A DNA stretch of 38,347 bases from the NCBI GenBank assembly GCA_003151895.1, contig PLYX01000084.1, positions 1-38,347 on the forward strand, written 5' to 3'. The position numbers and the translations under genes were made by a program. This DNA is from Solirubrobacterales bacterium (GTDB lineage: Bacteria > Actinomycetota > Thermoleophilia > Solirubrobacterales > Solirubrobacteraceae). The notes beneath the pieces were generated by a model. The model did no database searches and was not told the DNA's origin. It saw only the letters and a program-made list of their open reading frames with translations. Of this stretch, positions 24,595-34,031 are shown one piece after another (the stretch's first letter is position 1; every line of letters begins with the position of its first letter).

Positions 24595-24669
24595 GACCCC
24601 TACGCTGCTTCGGCGCGTGCCACTTTGCGGGCTCTGGCAGGGGTAGAGCCACCCTGCTCGTTTGCCTGT

Positions 24670-25695
24670 CTACCCGCCGGCGGTCTGCTCGGCGATCGCG
24701 CCCTGCACTCCCCATCCCTTGTCGGTGAGCGTCCACGCATTGGGCTCGCCGCGGGTGGCTCCGCCGCCGGTGTTCTCGATCAGCCCGAGCTGCCGTAGGC
24801 GGGCGAGCAGCTTCGACATCTGGCCCTGGTCGGTGACCTCGGCGGTGTCGGCGACGGCCCGGTTGGATGGATAGGATCCCCGCCCACCCAGCTCGGCGAT
24901 CGCCGCCAGGACGCGCACGGTGCGGTAGGTGAGCCGCATCTCCAGGTGACCGAGCGGGTTGCCTTCCGTACGCCGGCTGCCGGCCGCGGTCTTGGGGACG
25001 GGCCGGCCGAGCTCCTTGCGCGCGGCGGCGCGACCGAGATAGGGCAGGACGACCATGCCCATCAGCGGGCTGCTCAGTTCCACGAGCCGTCCCGGCTTGT
25101 CATCCAGGAGCCGTGAGTGCAATACCGAGAGGACCCCGCCGACGACGCCCTCGGCTGTGAGGGGTGGCAGTTCATCGGCTGCCTTTGACTCGTTGCGTCC
25201 TTCGTCGATGAGGCTAATAATTTGGGCGATGCCACGCTGGCGGCACTCCAGCGCTTTGTGGCCCGCGCCCAACGATCCGACGATAAGGAGCTGCCCCACA
25301 CCACGCTCCATGTCAAGGAACGACAGCAATCCGGTGAGAGATGTCCTGATCCGCTCGGCCCACGGTGCTTTGGGGTCGTAGGAGTCGAGCACATACCGTG
25401 AGGCCCGCGCGATCCCGTCGTCAAACGCGGCGAGGAAGCAGTCTTCGCGGTCGGCGAACAGCTCGTAGAACGTGCGGCGAGAGACACCCGCACGCTCCAC
25501 GACGTGCGCGACGGTGACATTCCCCGCGCCACGCTCGCCGCAAACCTCGGCCATCGCGGCGAGTATCCGTGCGCGCTGGATGTCCAATACCCGCTTGTGC
25601 CCGTTAGGGTGCTCGCGCTCCAACCCGTTGGGCGCGACCGTCATCAGCCCGCCGGACGCGGACCCACCAGACGGCGCCCACTCATCGGTTGACAT
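24670..25695 (-). CDS. TetR regulator fused to a C-terminal MarR-like winged helix
   Basis: The 341-residue protein has a TetR helix-turn-helix at about residues 40-90 (RILAAMAEVCGERGAGNVTV, AHVVERAGVSRRTFYELFAD), the helical ligand domain to about 235, and then a second DNA-binding module at about 255-341 (LEMRLTYRTVRVLAAIAELG, NRAVADTAEVTDQGQMSKLL, ARLRQLGLIENTGGG, AWTLTDKGWGVQGAI). Two different DNA-binding domains on one chain would allow contact with two operators. ATG at 25695 lies 3 bases after the stop of the secreted FN3-like gene, so it is the last gene of that operon. A duplicate of its 3' end lies beyond the second ATPase. Targets unknown; autoregulation of the operon is inferred. 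Confidence 0.88.
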   Translation of the reverse strand: MSTDEWAPSGGSASGGLMTVAPNGLEREHPNGHKRVLDIQRARILAAMAEVCGERGAGNVTVAHVVERAGVSRRTFYELFADREDCFLAAFDDGIARASRYVLDSYDPKAPWAERIRTSLTGLLSFLDMERGVGQLLIVGSLGAGHKALECRQRGIAQIISLIDEGRNESKAADELPPLTAEGVVGGVLSVLHSRLLDDKPGRLVELSSPLMGMVVLPYLGRAAARKELGRPVPKTAAGSRRTEGNPLGHLEMRLTYRTVRVLAAIAELGGRGSYPSNRAVADTAEVTDQGQMSKLLARLRQLGLIENTGGGATRGEPNAWTLTDKGWGVQGAIAEQTAGG

Positions 25696-25698
25696 CGT

Positions 25699-27942
25699 CT
25701 ACCCCCTCTTCTTCGCCTTCCTGGCGCTCACGTTCGTCGCCGCCGAGCCGTAGCGTTTGTGTGCCTGCTTGTCGCACTTGGCGCGCTTGCTTTTGGACTT
25801 ATCCTTCTTACACGCCTTCAGCGCCTTTGCGAGCTTCTGGGCGCGGGTGAGCGCCTTCGGCGTGCTTTTCGCGACCGGTTCTTCGGCGGGGAAGACGACC
25901 GGGGTGACGGCTATCAGCGGGACGGAGGGGATCGTGAAGCTCGTGAACACGGTCGTGCGTGCGGCGCCGGCCGTCGTGAACGTCTCGTCCTGGCCGTAGC
26001 TGGCTCCCGCCCGGTTGGTCGCCGCGACCCGGTAGTGGTAGGTCATGCCCGGAGCGAGCCCAACGAGCGCGGTGATCGTGCCTTGGCTGCTCGTGAACGG
26101 CGCCAGCGCAGCGGGGCCCGGTGCGCTCGAACCGTAGCCGGCGGTGGTGCCGTACTGCACTTCGTAGGTCGTTTCAAGCCCTTCCGGGTTCAGTTCGCCC
26201 TGGATCACCGCGCTGTCTTCGTTGACGAACTGCGCGGACTGCGCTCCGACGACCGGTGGTGTCGTGAGGGGTTCCGCGGGGGCTGTCGTGAACGTCTCGT
26301 CCGGACCGGTTTCCGTGGCGTTGCCGTTATCCGCGACGACCGCGTAGTGGTAGGTCGTGCCGGGTTCCAGACCGTAGAGTTCCACCGAGGCGACCGTTTT
26401 GTCGAGCAGACCCGACCCGGCGCTCGCACGAGCCGAGGCCAATTCGTTTGCTTCACCTGTCCCGTAGAGGATGTAGTACGTCGCTTCCAGCGGCGCTTCG
26501 ATCTCCGGGTCGATCGGCGACGGCTTGATCAGCACCGTATGCTGCGTGACTTCAATCGCTTCCGGCAGGCCGGCGATGTGCGGCGGCGTTCTCGTCAGCG
26601 ATTGCACCGTCCCGTCGACCGTTCCCGTGTTGTTGCTCGCCACGACACGGTACTCATAAGCCGTGTTTTCCTGGAGGCCCGTCAGTGTCGCGGTGAACGC
26701 GACGGGAGACCCACCCTGGCCGAATTCCGTTGCGGGAGGCACAGGGGAGCACGCCGCGGCCGCCACGTTTTCCGTGAACCCGGTCGCTTTGAAGACCGCT
26801 TCGGTGACGTACTGGACTTCGCACGCCGCAACCCCCTGGTACTCCGGGTTCAACTGCGCTTCAATCGTATCCGAGGACAACGTCGCACCGACGAGCTTCT
26901 CGCCCGTAACGCTCGGCTTTTCCGCGGTCAGCGTCGTGAATTCTCCGACCGGGTGTGCGACTGTGCCCTTCGCTTCCCCGGTCGCGTTCTTCGCCACCAC
27001 GCGGTAGTAGTACGTCGTGTCCGGCGTCAGACCGCCCCCGAGATCCACCGGGCCAACCGACTGGTTGGCAGAGACACCCGAGCCGACGCCGCCGAACGCC
27101 AGCGTCTTGACGTTTTCCGTGAAGCCACTGTCTGTCGCGTATTCCATGTGATATGTCGTTTCCTGCCTCTCTGGGTTGACCTGCCCTTCGAGGGTCGCGT
27201 CGAACGGCGTGACACCAGATTCGCCCTCGGTGACGACAACGGGCTTCTCAACGGACGTTGTGAACGTCAAGGGCAGCCCGAACGCCGCTTCGCCCACTTC
27301 GTTGGTCGCGACAACGCAGAACGTGTATTCGGTGCTCCCCTCCAGTTCCGTCACCGGAGTCGATACTGTCCTTTTCGTTTCCGTGGTTTCAGCGCCCGGT
27401 GTGGTCGTGAAGCCTTCGCAGGTCCCACCAGAGCCGTAGGCGAAGTAATAGCCATCTTTGGCGGTCGAGTGCGGATTCAGTTCGCCCTTCAGCGTCGCCG
27501 TCGTACCCGTGACCAGTTCCGCTTTGAGCGTTTCCGGAGTTTCCGGGTGCAGCGCGGTCGTGAAGGGGTCTATTTTGGCCTTGGTTTCTTCGCTCGATGC
27601 GTTCTTGGCAATCACCCGGTAGTAGTAGGTCGTGGCCTGTGTAAGCCCTGAAACGGTCAGGCCGACGCCCTGTTCGCCCAACCCTTCGATGGTTTCCGGT
27701 TCACACGGTACGGTCGTGGGCGTGGCAAGCAAGGGTTCTCCGGCCTCATACTGAAATTCGCATTTCGTGGACTGACCGTTCGGATTGATGACGGCTTCCA
27801 GACGTACTTCGGTCGCTTTGGGAGTCGGGGCGCTCTCGCTGACGATCGTGGGCGCCGCAGCCAGAGCCGGGGCAGCGGTGAGGGCAAGGAGACCGACAGC
27901 ACAAGCCAGCCCGAGCAGAGTGAATCGACGAATAATACTCAT
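25699..27942 (-). CDS. Secreted protein with six FN3-like repeats and basic C-terminal tail
   Basis: The 747-residue protein has a signal peptide (residues 1-29, cleavage near ALAAA). About six immunoglobulin-like repeats of 90-110 residues follow. Each opens with a LNPEGLETTYEVQYG-type strand and closes with a TYHYRVAATNRAG-type strand; variants are INPNGQSTKCEFQYE, VNPERQETTYHMEYA and LNPEYQGVAACEVQY. The C terminus is a lysine/cysteine-rich tail with KLAKALKACKKDKSKSKRAK and CDKQAHKRYG, likely to bind cell-surface polymers. The ATG overlaps the stop of the upstream gene (ATGA). GC content and codon use are visibly below those of neighbouring metabolic genes. Adhesion or a structural wall role is a guess; no enzymatic domain is seen. 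Confidence 0.85.
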   Translation of the reverse strand: MSIIRRFTLLGLACAVGLLALTAAPALAAAPTIVSESAPTPKATEVRLEAVINPNGQSTKCEFQYEAGEPLLATPTTVPCEPETIEGLGEQGVGLTVSGLTQATTYYYRVIAKNASSEETKAKIDPFTTALHPETPETLKAELVTGTTATLKGELNPHSTAKDGYYFAYGSGGTCEGFTTTPGAETTETKRTVSTPVTELEGSTEYTFCVVATNEVGEAAFGLPLTFTTSVEKPVVVTEGESGVTPFDATLEGQVNPERQETTYHMEYATDSGFTENVKTLAFGGVGSGVSANQSVGPVDLGGGLTPDTTYYYRVVAKNATGEAKGTVAHPVGEFTTLTAEKPSVTGEKLVGATLSSDTIEAQLNPEYQGVAACEVQYVTEAVFKATGFTENVAAAACSPVPPATEFGQGGSPVAFTATLTGLQENTAYEYRVVASNNTGTVDGTVQSLTRTPPHIAGLPEAIEVTQHTVLIKPSPIDPEIEAPLEATYYILYGTGEANELASARASAGSGLLDKTVASVELYGLEPGTTYHYAVVADNGNATETGPDETFTTAPAEPLTTPPVVGAQSAQFVNEDSAVIQGELNPEGLETTYEVQYGTTAGYGSSAPGPAALAPFTSSQGTITALVGLAPGMTYHYRVAATNRAGASYGQDETFTTAGAARTTVFTSFTIPSVPLIAVTPVVFPAEEPVAKSTPKALTRAQKLAKALKACKKDKSKSKRAKCDKQAHKRYGSAATNVSARKAKKRG

Positions 27943-30900
27943 TTCTTACCCCCACGGCTCGACTTGACGACTTTCTTCTTCTTCTTGACAGCCTGCTTGG
28001 CCTTCGCACAGCCTGTGACCCCGATCGGAGTGGACTGATGGATGACCGCGCCGTTCTGCGCGGTGAACGCCGTCGGCATCGCGAGCTTTGACGTGCAGAG
28101 GTTGCCGTTCGCCGCGAGCGCGGAGTACTTCCCCTCGGGGAGGTAGATCTCAAAGGAGCCGATCGGGACGTCGGGGACCTGCTTGAACGTGCTGCTGGTG
28201 ATCCCGGCTTTCGAGATGAACGTCGAGGCGACGAGGTCGACCCTGACCCCGTAGCCCTGGAGGACCGCGACCAGCGACGGGAACGCTTCGCCGCCGTGGG
28301 AAACGAAGTACACCGGGCCCGTCAACGCGACCGGCAAGACGGGAGTGAGCGCCTTGACGACCCCGATCTTCGACGCGACTGGACAGCCGGCCGGGTTCGC
28401 TTCGAATTGTGCGGCGGTGCACGCCTTCTGCAGCGTCGTCAGCCGCGAGGGCAACTGCTTGGGGAGATCGACCTTCACGCTCGCGATATTCGACTGGCTC
28501 GAGGCCTGGTTGGCGCCCAGCGCCCCGGTCGGGTAGAGCACCTTCGCGTCGAGGCTGGCCCCGTTCGCTCTGGACGTCTTGCCCGAGGTCGAGACTTTGA
28601 AGTTCGGCTTGAACGTCAGCGCCCGGCAGGACCCGACCTGGAAGTGGCTCGAGATCGGCGCGGTCGCGCCTGCGGCGCTCTGCGCGACACCTGAGAACTC
28701 CATCGGGGCGCAGCTCGTCGGGTTGAACATGAACCCGGGCCGGTCGATCACCGTGTTGATCTGACGCAGATTGGTCGGTATGCCGTCCAGTATCTGCGGC
28801 AGCGGTTCGGTTGAGATCGTCAACTGCGCGGTGTGCGGATCGACGCTGATCGCGGCACGCACCACGACCGTTCCCAGGTTGAACGGGCCCGCGATCACGG
28901 GCACCACGATCGACAGGCCAAAGGGAGCACCGCGATAGGGGCCCGTCAGATAGATCGGCGCCGGAGGCTGCCCCGCCTCCGGAACGTACAACGGGTCCGG
29001 GCCGGCACCGGCGCCGACGACCGTATGACCGATCTGCGATTCAGCGGAGCAGGTTCCCAACGAAGCTTGTGGTTCCGGACACAACGGGACCTTGCTGATC
29101 ATCCCCAACAAGCCCTCGGGCGTCTTGAACTGCAGTCCCCCGATCCGCTGCTGACCATCAGAGCGAGAGAGCAGCAGCGAGAAGTCCGTATACCCCCCCG
29201 CCTGGTCGGTCGTGGCGCCGGCGATCAGAGACGGGCTGAACGGCAGCGGCGACTGGCACGCAGATCCCGCAGGGCCATTATCCAGCGCAAAGGCGTTTGC
29301 CGAGCGGAAGTCGGGCGTACCGGGACTGGCCCACGGCGTGAAATCGGCGAGCGAGGAGTACACCCCACACGACGGCGGAGTCGTCAGCGCCGCCTGCGCG
29401 CCGCCGCTGAATATCAACCTGAAATGGGTGAATGGCAACGCCGGCGTGCCCGTGAAGGTCGTAGTCAGCTGTCCGGTTTCTTCGTTGAGGTGCACGTCGC
29501 CGATCAGCTTGAGGTTGACGTCGTCCGCCGAGGCGGCAACCAGAAGCTGCACATTCGGCGGCGAGGACTGCAGCAGGTAGACGGACCCTTCGAGCTTGTC
29601 AGGCAGTAGCGGCGTCTCGATTTCGTCGGTCCCGACCTTCGAATCCGCGGGGCACGACGGCTGAGAACCGGTCCCCACACCGTCTTCGGAGTACTGACAC
29701 GCGCCGAGCCCGTTCGCCTGCCCGGGGCTGATCACCATTCCCTGCGGCAGCGTCACCGTGGTGTTCTGCAGAGTCGAGGTTGCGAGCGTGGTCGGGCTGC
29801 TCAAGCCTTCACCCTGCGGCACGCTCACTTCCACGGTCGTCCCGGACGGCGTGTCGGCGAACGTGGTATCCGGCGAGACAGTCAGATACGGAGTGAAGGC
29901 CGGCAGCAGTTCACAACCAGTCAGCGGCGGGTCCGTGACCGAGTATGACTTCCAGTTCGGGTCGCTCAGATCGGGGGCACCGCTCGCTGTGACGCGTCCG
30001 GGGTGCAGATAGGAGTCCACGATCACTTTGAAGACCAACGGCCTCCCGCACTGGCTGGGTACCGTGAGGAATGGCGTATGTGGCAGCGGCGAGCCCGTGT
30101 CGTGGCTTGCATCGGCCGGGACCCCCCAGATCTGTGCCGTCAATCCTGTGAGCAAGCCCAGTGCGCCGGGAATGTTGGGGGTCTCGCTACTCAAGCCGTA
30201 ATCGCTTTCGGTGCGGACTCCGTTGACCAATTTCACCTGCACGACACCGTTCCCGGCGGTGAAGCCCATCTCGTTCGTGTGCCCATTGGCGGGCTTCATG
30301 TTGAAGATCGTGGAGCTCGGCAAGCCGGATACACCGCCGCTGATACCAAAGTGAATGCCGCCGACCTCGCTCGCGCCAGAACAGCCCCGTTCGAGCGATT
30401 CGCACTGCGCCAGTGCGAGCTCATTGCCGGCCACCCCTGGCGGCAACTGCAAGATCAGATCCTTCACATCTTCGACGGGATCGTATTCCCCGGCGCTCTT
30501 GATCTCGTCATTGAAGAGAAGCGAGAGGGTCACCTGGTAGGGGTGCGCGCCAGCTTGCGTCTCAGGGTTACCGGCAGCATTGGTGAACTCGGCCAGCAGG
30601 CTGCTCGGCTGGATGCCGAAAGGCGCGGGCGTCGAGCTGACCGTCAGCTGCTGATTGAGTGTCGCCGGGGCCATGAGATTACCGGAGCCGTCGGTTCCTC
30701 CGGATACCGTAGCCGTGCTAGCTCCGGTGCCGGCCGAAGCTGTTGTGAGCTTCACAACCGCATATACCACATATCCGGGCGGCATCACGCCTGTATATGT
30801 GCACGGACCCTTGGGCTGGACACACTGCATCTGCGGATTGAACCCACTCACGTCCGGGTATCCATCTTCGCCATGTTCCGCTATTTCGGCCTTAATTTCG

Positions 30901-31178
30901 GCAGGGATGACGCTAGGGTCTTGGATATTCACATTTAGCGTGATCGGATTCTTGCTGCCATCAATCGAGACATCACCCAGGTTGCGTGCCGTCAGCTCGA
31001 TCGTGTCATCTTCACGACTATCTCCGTGCAAAACGCTGTTGGGCGGGAAATACGTGGGGCTCGTCCCCCCGACGATGCTCCAGGCCGGGTCTTCGCTCGC
31101 CAGCGCCGGCGAGGCGCTGAACGCCAATATCGCGAGCAGCGCGGCGATAAGGAGGACCGGCACGAATCGCTTGAACAT
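27939..31178 (-). CDS. Large secreted beta-rich protein with repeated Cys-containing modules
   Basis: The 1079-residue protein has a signal peptide (about residues 1-27, ASPALAS). The body alternates beta-rich segments with recurrent motifs such as CPADSKVGTDEIETPLLP followed by LEGSVYLLQ, CSAESQIGHTVVGAGAG followed by PIYLTGPYRG, and CPVASKIGVVKALTPVLP followed by TGPVYFVSHGG. Thus at least three copies of a C-x4-K/Q-I/V-G module are present, each leading into a GxVYL strand. The tail is lysine-rich (AKQAVKKKKKVVKSSRGGKK). Proteins of this build occur in Thermoleophilia without known function. It starts 1 base after the upstream stop and overlaps the downstream start by 4, so it is the middle gene of a tightly packed operon. 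No enzymatic motif is recognised. Confidence 0.82.
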   Translation of the reverse strand: MFKRFVPVLLIAALLAILAFSASPALASEDPAWSIVGGTSPTYFPPNSVLHGDSREDDTIELTARNLGDVSIDGSKNPITLNVNIQDPSVIPAEIKAEIAEHGEDGYPDVSGFNPQMQCVQPKGPCTYTGVMPPGYVVYAVVKLTTASAGTGASTATVSGGTDGSGNLMAPATLNQQLTVSSTPAPFGIQPSSLLAEFTNAAGNPETQAGAHPYQVTLSLLFNDEIKSAGEYDPVEDVKDLILQLPPGVAGNELALAQCESLERGCSGASEVGGIHFGISGGVSGLPSSTIFNMKPANGHTNEMGFTAGNGVVQVKLVNGVRTESDYGLSSETPNIPGALGLLTGLTAQIWGVPADASHDTGSPLPHTPFLTVPSQCGRPLVFKVIVDSYLHPGRVTASGAPDLSDPNWKSYSVTDPPLTGCELLPAFTPYLTVSPDTTFADTPSGTTVEVSVPQGEGLSSPTTLATSTLQNTTVTLPQGMVISPGQANGLGACQYSEDGVGTGSQPSCPADSKVGTDEIETPLLPDKLEGSVYLLQSSPPNVQLLVAASADDVNLKLIGDVHLNEETGQLTTTFTGTPALPFTHFRLIFSGGAQAALTTPPSCGVYSSLADFTPWASPGTPDFRSANAFALDNGPAGSACQSPLPFSPSLIAGATTDQAGGYTDFSLLLSRSDGQQRIGGLQFKTPEGLLGMISKVPLCPEPQASLGTCSAESQIGHTVVGAGAGPDPLYVPEAGQPPAPIYLTGPYRGAPFGLSIVVPVIAGPFNLGTVVVRAAISVDPHTAQLTISTEPLPQILDGIPTNLRQINTVIDRPGFMFNPTSCAPMEFSGVAQSAAGATAPISSHFQVGSCRALTFKPNFKVSTSGKTSRANGASLDAKVLYPTGALGANQASSQSNIASVKVDLPKQLPSRLTTLQKACTAAQFEANPAGCPVASKIGVVKALTPVLPVALTGPVYFVSHGGEAFPSLVAVLQGYGVRVDLVASTFISKAGITSSTFKQVPDVPIGSFEIYLPEGKYSALAANGNLCTSKLAMPTAFTAQNGAVIHQSTPIGVTGCAKAKQAVKKKKKVVKSSRGGKK

Positions 31179-31179
31179 G

Positions 31180-33378
31180 TTACTTCCTCCCCTTTGCCGA
31201 CTTCTTGGCCTTCGGCTTCTTTACGCACTTGTTGTGCTTCTTGACAAAACCCTTCTTGCACTTGATGGACTTGGTCTTTGGTTTGACCGGCGCGACCGGT
31301 GACGGCGAGGGCGGTGGGAAGTTCCCGACGCCGTTGAACGTCACACTCGCCGGGGTCGCGAAGATCGGCGGAGCCGCCGGCACCCCCTGACACGAAGTGC
31401 CCGAGCACGCCGGCGCAGCCAGGACCGGGAAGCCACCACTTACTCGCGCGTCGTAGACATCTGGCAGTCCATCCTTGTCCTGCGTCACGAGCTGGCTCAC
31501 GGTGCTGAAGAACACGCCGTTCCCGCTCGGGGTGGAGTCCAGCAGCTCGGCCGCAGAGGCGATCAGGTACAAGTGACCGTTCTCGTACTCGTATACGTTT
31601 GAGTATCCATACGGAGCACCCAGCGGCGCCCCTGGAGTCAGGGAGTCGGGCGAGTTGAAGAACACCCGGCTACCATCATCGCTCATCATCCTGGGCGGCG
31701 GCAGCGTTTCCTCTTCCGGGTAGACGAAGTTACCTTCAGGCGTGGTCGTAGGGACGAACGCTTCGCCAGCGGGCGGCGCTCCCGTCGGGTTGCACGACAC
31801 GCAATTGAGACTCTGTGTGACCGCGTCGTACAGATATACCTCGTTCACGCCATGCTGTTGGTAGGAGGTCAGGTTTTCGCTGTCCAAGAACATCAGATGC
31901 TCCCCGTCGGGCGTCACCTCGAGATTGCCGCGACCCATGCCGCGCGGCGGGTAGAGGCTCATCGCGGTGGCCGGGGCTACGAATGTCGTCTGGCCGCTCG
32001 TTGCGTCATACACGTAAAGATTCGGTTGACCGAAGCTTGCACCTGGAGCAAGTACGCCCGAGGCCACGAAATAGATGCGTGAGCCGTCGCCGGAAGACCC
32101 GACGATGCCCTCGTAGGTGCTGACGCTCGCGCCGTTGGGGTCCTGATAGTGATTGTCAGGCGTCAGGTCCGACAACACGCCCGTCTTCAGGCTGTAGGAA
32201 TAGAGATCGCTGCCCTGGTCTTCACTGCCGGTATTGGCGTTGTTCGTCAACTCCTCGCTCGAAGTGAAGTAGACAGTCGTGATCTTCCCGCCTTCTTCGG
32301 CCGAGCCGGCGTACCACTTGGGCCGCGGACCGTGAGGATCGCGGCCGCCCGGGCCACTGCCGTTCGTCTTCTGCGAGGCGGAGACATTTACAGTTGACGT
32401 ATCGTTCTGCCGTATAAACACTTCCGCCGGAGGACAGCCGACCTCTTCGGTCTTGGGATCCGGGCTGGTGAAGATCACCTCCGAGCCGTCGGCCGACACC
32501 GCGCCGCGTACCGGCGCAAAGCCCGTGGTACCACCTTCGCCTTGCGGGTTGGTTTCATACCACTCGTTTCCCATCGCCGCGCCGCATGGCGGAACGACGC
32601 AGCTCCCGTGCGAAGGATCGCATCCGACCCCCGTGGCGGGCACCAACCCCACGAGCTGATCGGCTCCACCCACAGACTCGTAGACCTCATATCCCTTTTC
32701 GTGCGTATCGGGCACAGAGCCGGAAAGCGACGCCGGCGGCGTCACCAGCGAAGAGCGCTGCTCCCAGACGATGTCGCTCAGATCCGCAGATCCGCCGGCG
32801 AACCATGCGCTATTGCCGTAGCAGCCAGGTATGTTGTTGCAATTTTCGTCGTGGTAATTGTTGAGGATGACCCCGGGTTCCTTGATAGCCGGGGCGGGAG
32901 GACCCGTGATCCATTCGAGCGGGCCACCTGCCCCGTTGCGCAGATAGACGTCCTGGTTGCGACTTGGGTCACGTGGATCGAGCGACATTTCCGTACGGAA
33001 GGCAAAGCGCGAGAAGGCTTCGTTCACGGCATTGAGCAGAACTTCGCGCTGTTCGACGAAATACGCCCCAGCCCCTGGCGGCGGGCCGACCTGTGCTCCG
33101 CTCCAGCCCGTCGGGGTGCGCGTCTCGAGCATCCACGACATGCCACTGGAGAGCAACGCATTGTAGGTACCGCCGTCCACGATCACCTCGTCGCCGCTCG
33201 CGTTGGTGACGACCATGCTGGGCTCCTTGACCTGCGCACCCTTTTCGATGGGACTGACCATCTCGTACTGGCGGTTGTCGGGGAGGTTCGCGAGCGCCGC
33301 GCAGGCGAGCACGAGCAGCATGGTCGTCGCGATACACAGCGAAGCGCAGCTTGCCACGGTCAGTCTACGAACGTGCAT
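31180..33378 (-). CDS. Secreted beta-propeller (TolB/PD40-like) protein with basic tail
   Basis: The 732-residue protein begins with a signal peptide (residues 1-30, ending ACAALA). It opens NLPDNRQYEMVSPIEKGAQV and contains blades with RGAVSADGSEVIFTSPDPKT, VGSSGDGSRIYFVASGVL, EVTPDGEHLMFLDSENLT and MMSDDGSRVFFNSPDSLTPG. The repeated DG(S/E)xxxFxS pattern is that of TolB/PD40 propeller blades. It ends with a cysteine- and lysine-rich tail (KSIKCKKGFVKKHNKCVKKP), resembling the tails of its two operon partners. ATG at 33378 has GAGGAGGGG about 8 bases upstream. It is the first gene after the long structured leader. A surface-binding or scaffold role is inferred only from the fold. Confidence 0.85.
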   Translation of the reverse strand: MHVRRLTVASCASLCIATTMLLVLACAALANLPDNRQYEMVSPIEKGAQVKEPSMVVTNASGDEVIVDGGTYNALLSSGMSWMLETRTPTGWSGAQVGPPPGAGAYFVEQREVLLNAVNEAFSRFAFRTEMSLDPRDPSRNQDVYLRNGAGGPLEWITGPPAPAIKEPGVILNNYHDENCNNIPGCYGNSAWFAGGSADLSDIVWEQRSSLVTPPASLSGSVPDTHEKGYEVYESVGGADQLVGLVPATGVGCDPSHGSCVVPPCGAAMGNEWYETNPQGEGGTTGFAPVRGAVSADGSEVIFTSPDPKTEEVGCPPAEVFIRQNDTSTVNVSASQKTNGSGPGGRDPHGPRPKWYAGSAEEGGKITTVYFTSSEELTNNANTGSEDQGSDLYSYSLKTGVLSDLTPDNHYQDPNGASVSTYEGIVGSSGDGSRIYFVASGVLAPGASFGQPNLYVYDATSGQTTFVAPATAMSLYPPRGMGRGNLEVTPDGEHLMFLDSENLTSYQQHGVNEVYLYDAVTQSLNCVSCNPTGAPPAGEAFVPTTTPEGNFVYPEEETLPPPRMMSDDGSRVFFNSPDSLTPGAPLGAPYGYSNVYEYENGHLYLIASAAELLDSTPSGNGVFFSTVSQLVTQDKDGLPDVYDARVSGGFPVLAAPACSGTSCQGVPAAPPIFATPASVTFNGVGNFPPPSPSPVAPVKPKTKSIKCKKGFVKKHNKCVKKPKAKKSAKGRK

Positions 33379-33850
<472 letters not shown>

Positions 33851-33854
33851 CGCC

Positions 33855-33884
33855 ACTATATACCCTACTGACGTAAGTTGTCAA
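33855..33884 (-). promoter_or_regulatory. Strong promoter of the secreted-protein operon
   Basis: On the minus strand TTGACA (33884-33879) is followed by 18 bases and TATAGT (33860-33855), or by 16 bases and TATATA (33862-33857). It is the closest match to consensus in the window. It points to the operon starting at 33378, giving a leader of about 475 bases. Confidence 0.65.
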
Positions 33885-34031
33885 GTCGTCTTTGCGAAAT
33901 GCCCTCTCGGGTCTCCGCGCCGAGTTCCGTCGCGGCGCGTGAGGAACATGACGGACAAGAGACCTACGGCTTCAAATTCCGCACCAGCTACAGCGAGCAG
34001 CGGCGGAAGCACCTGAAACGCACCTGACTTC

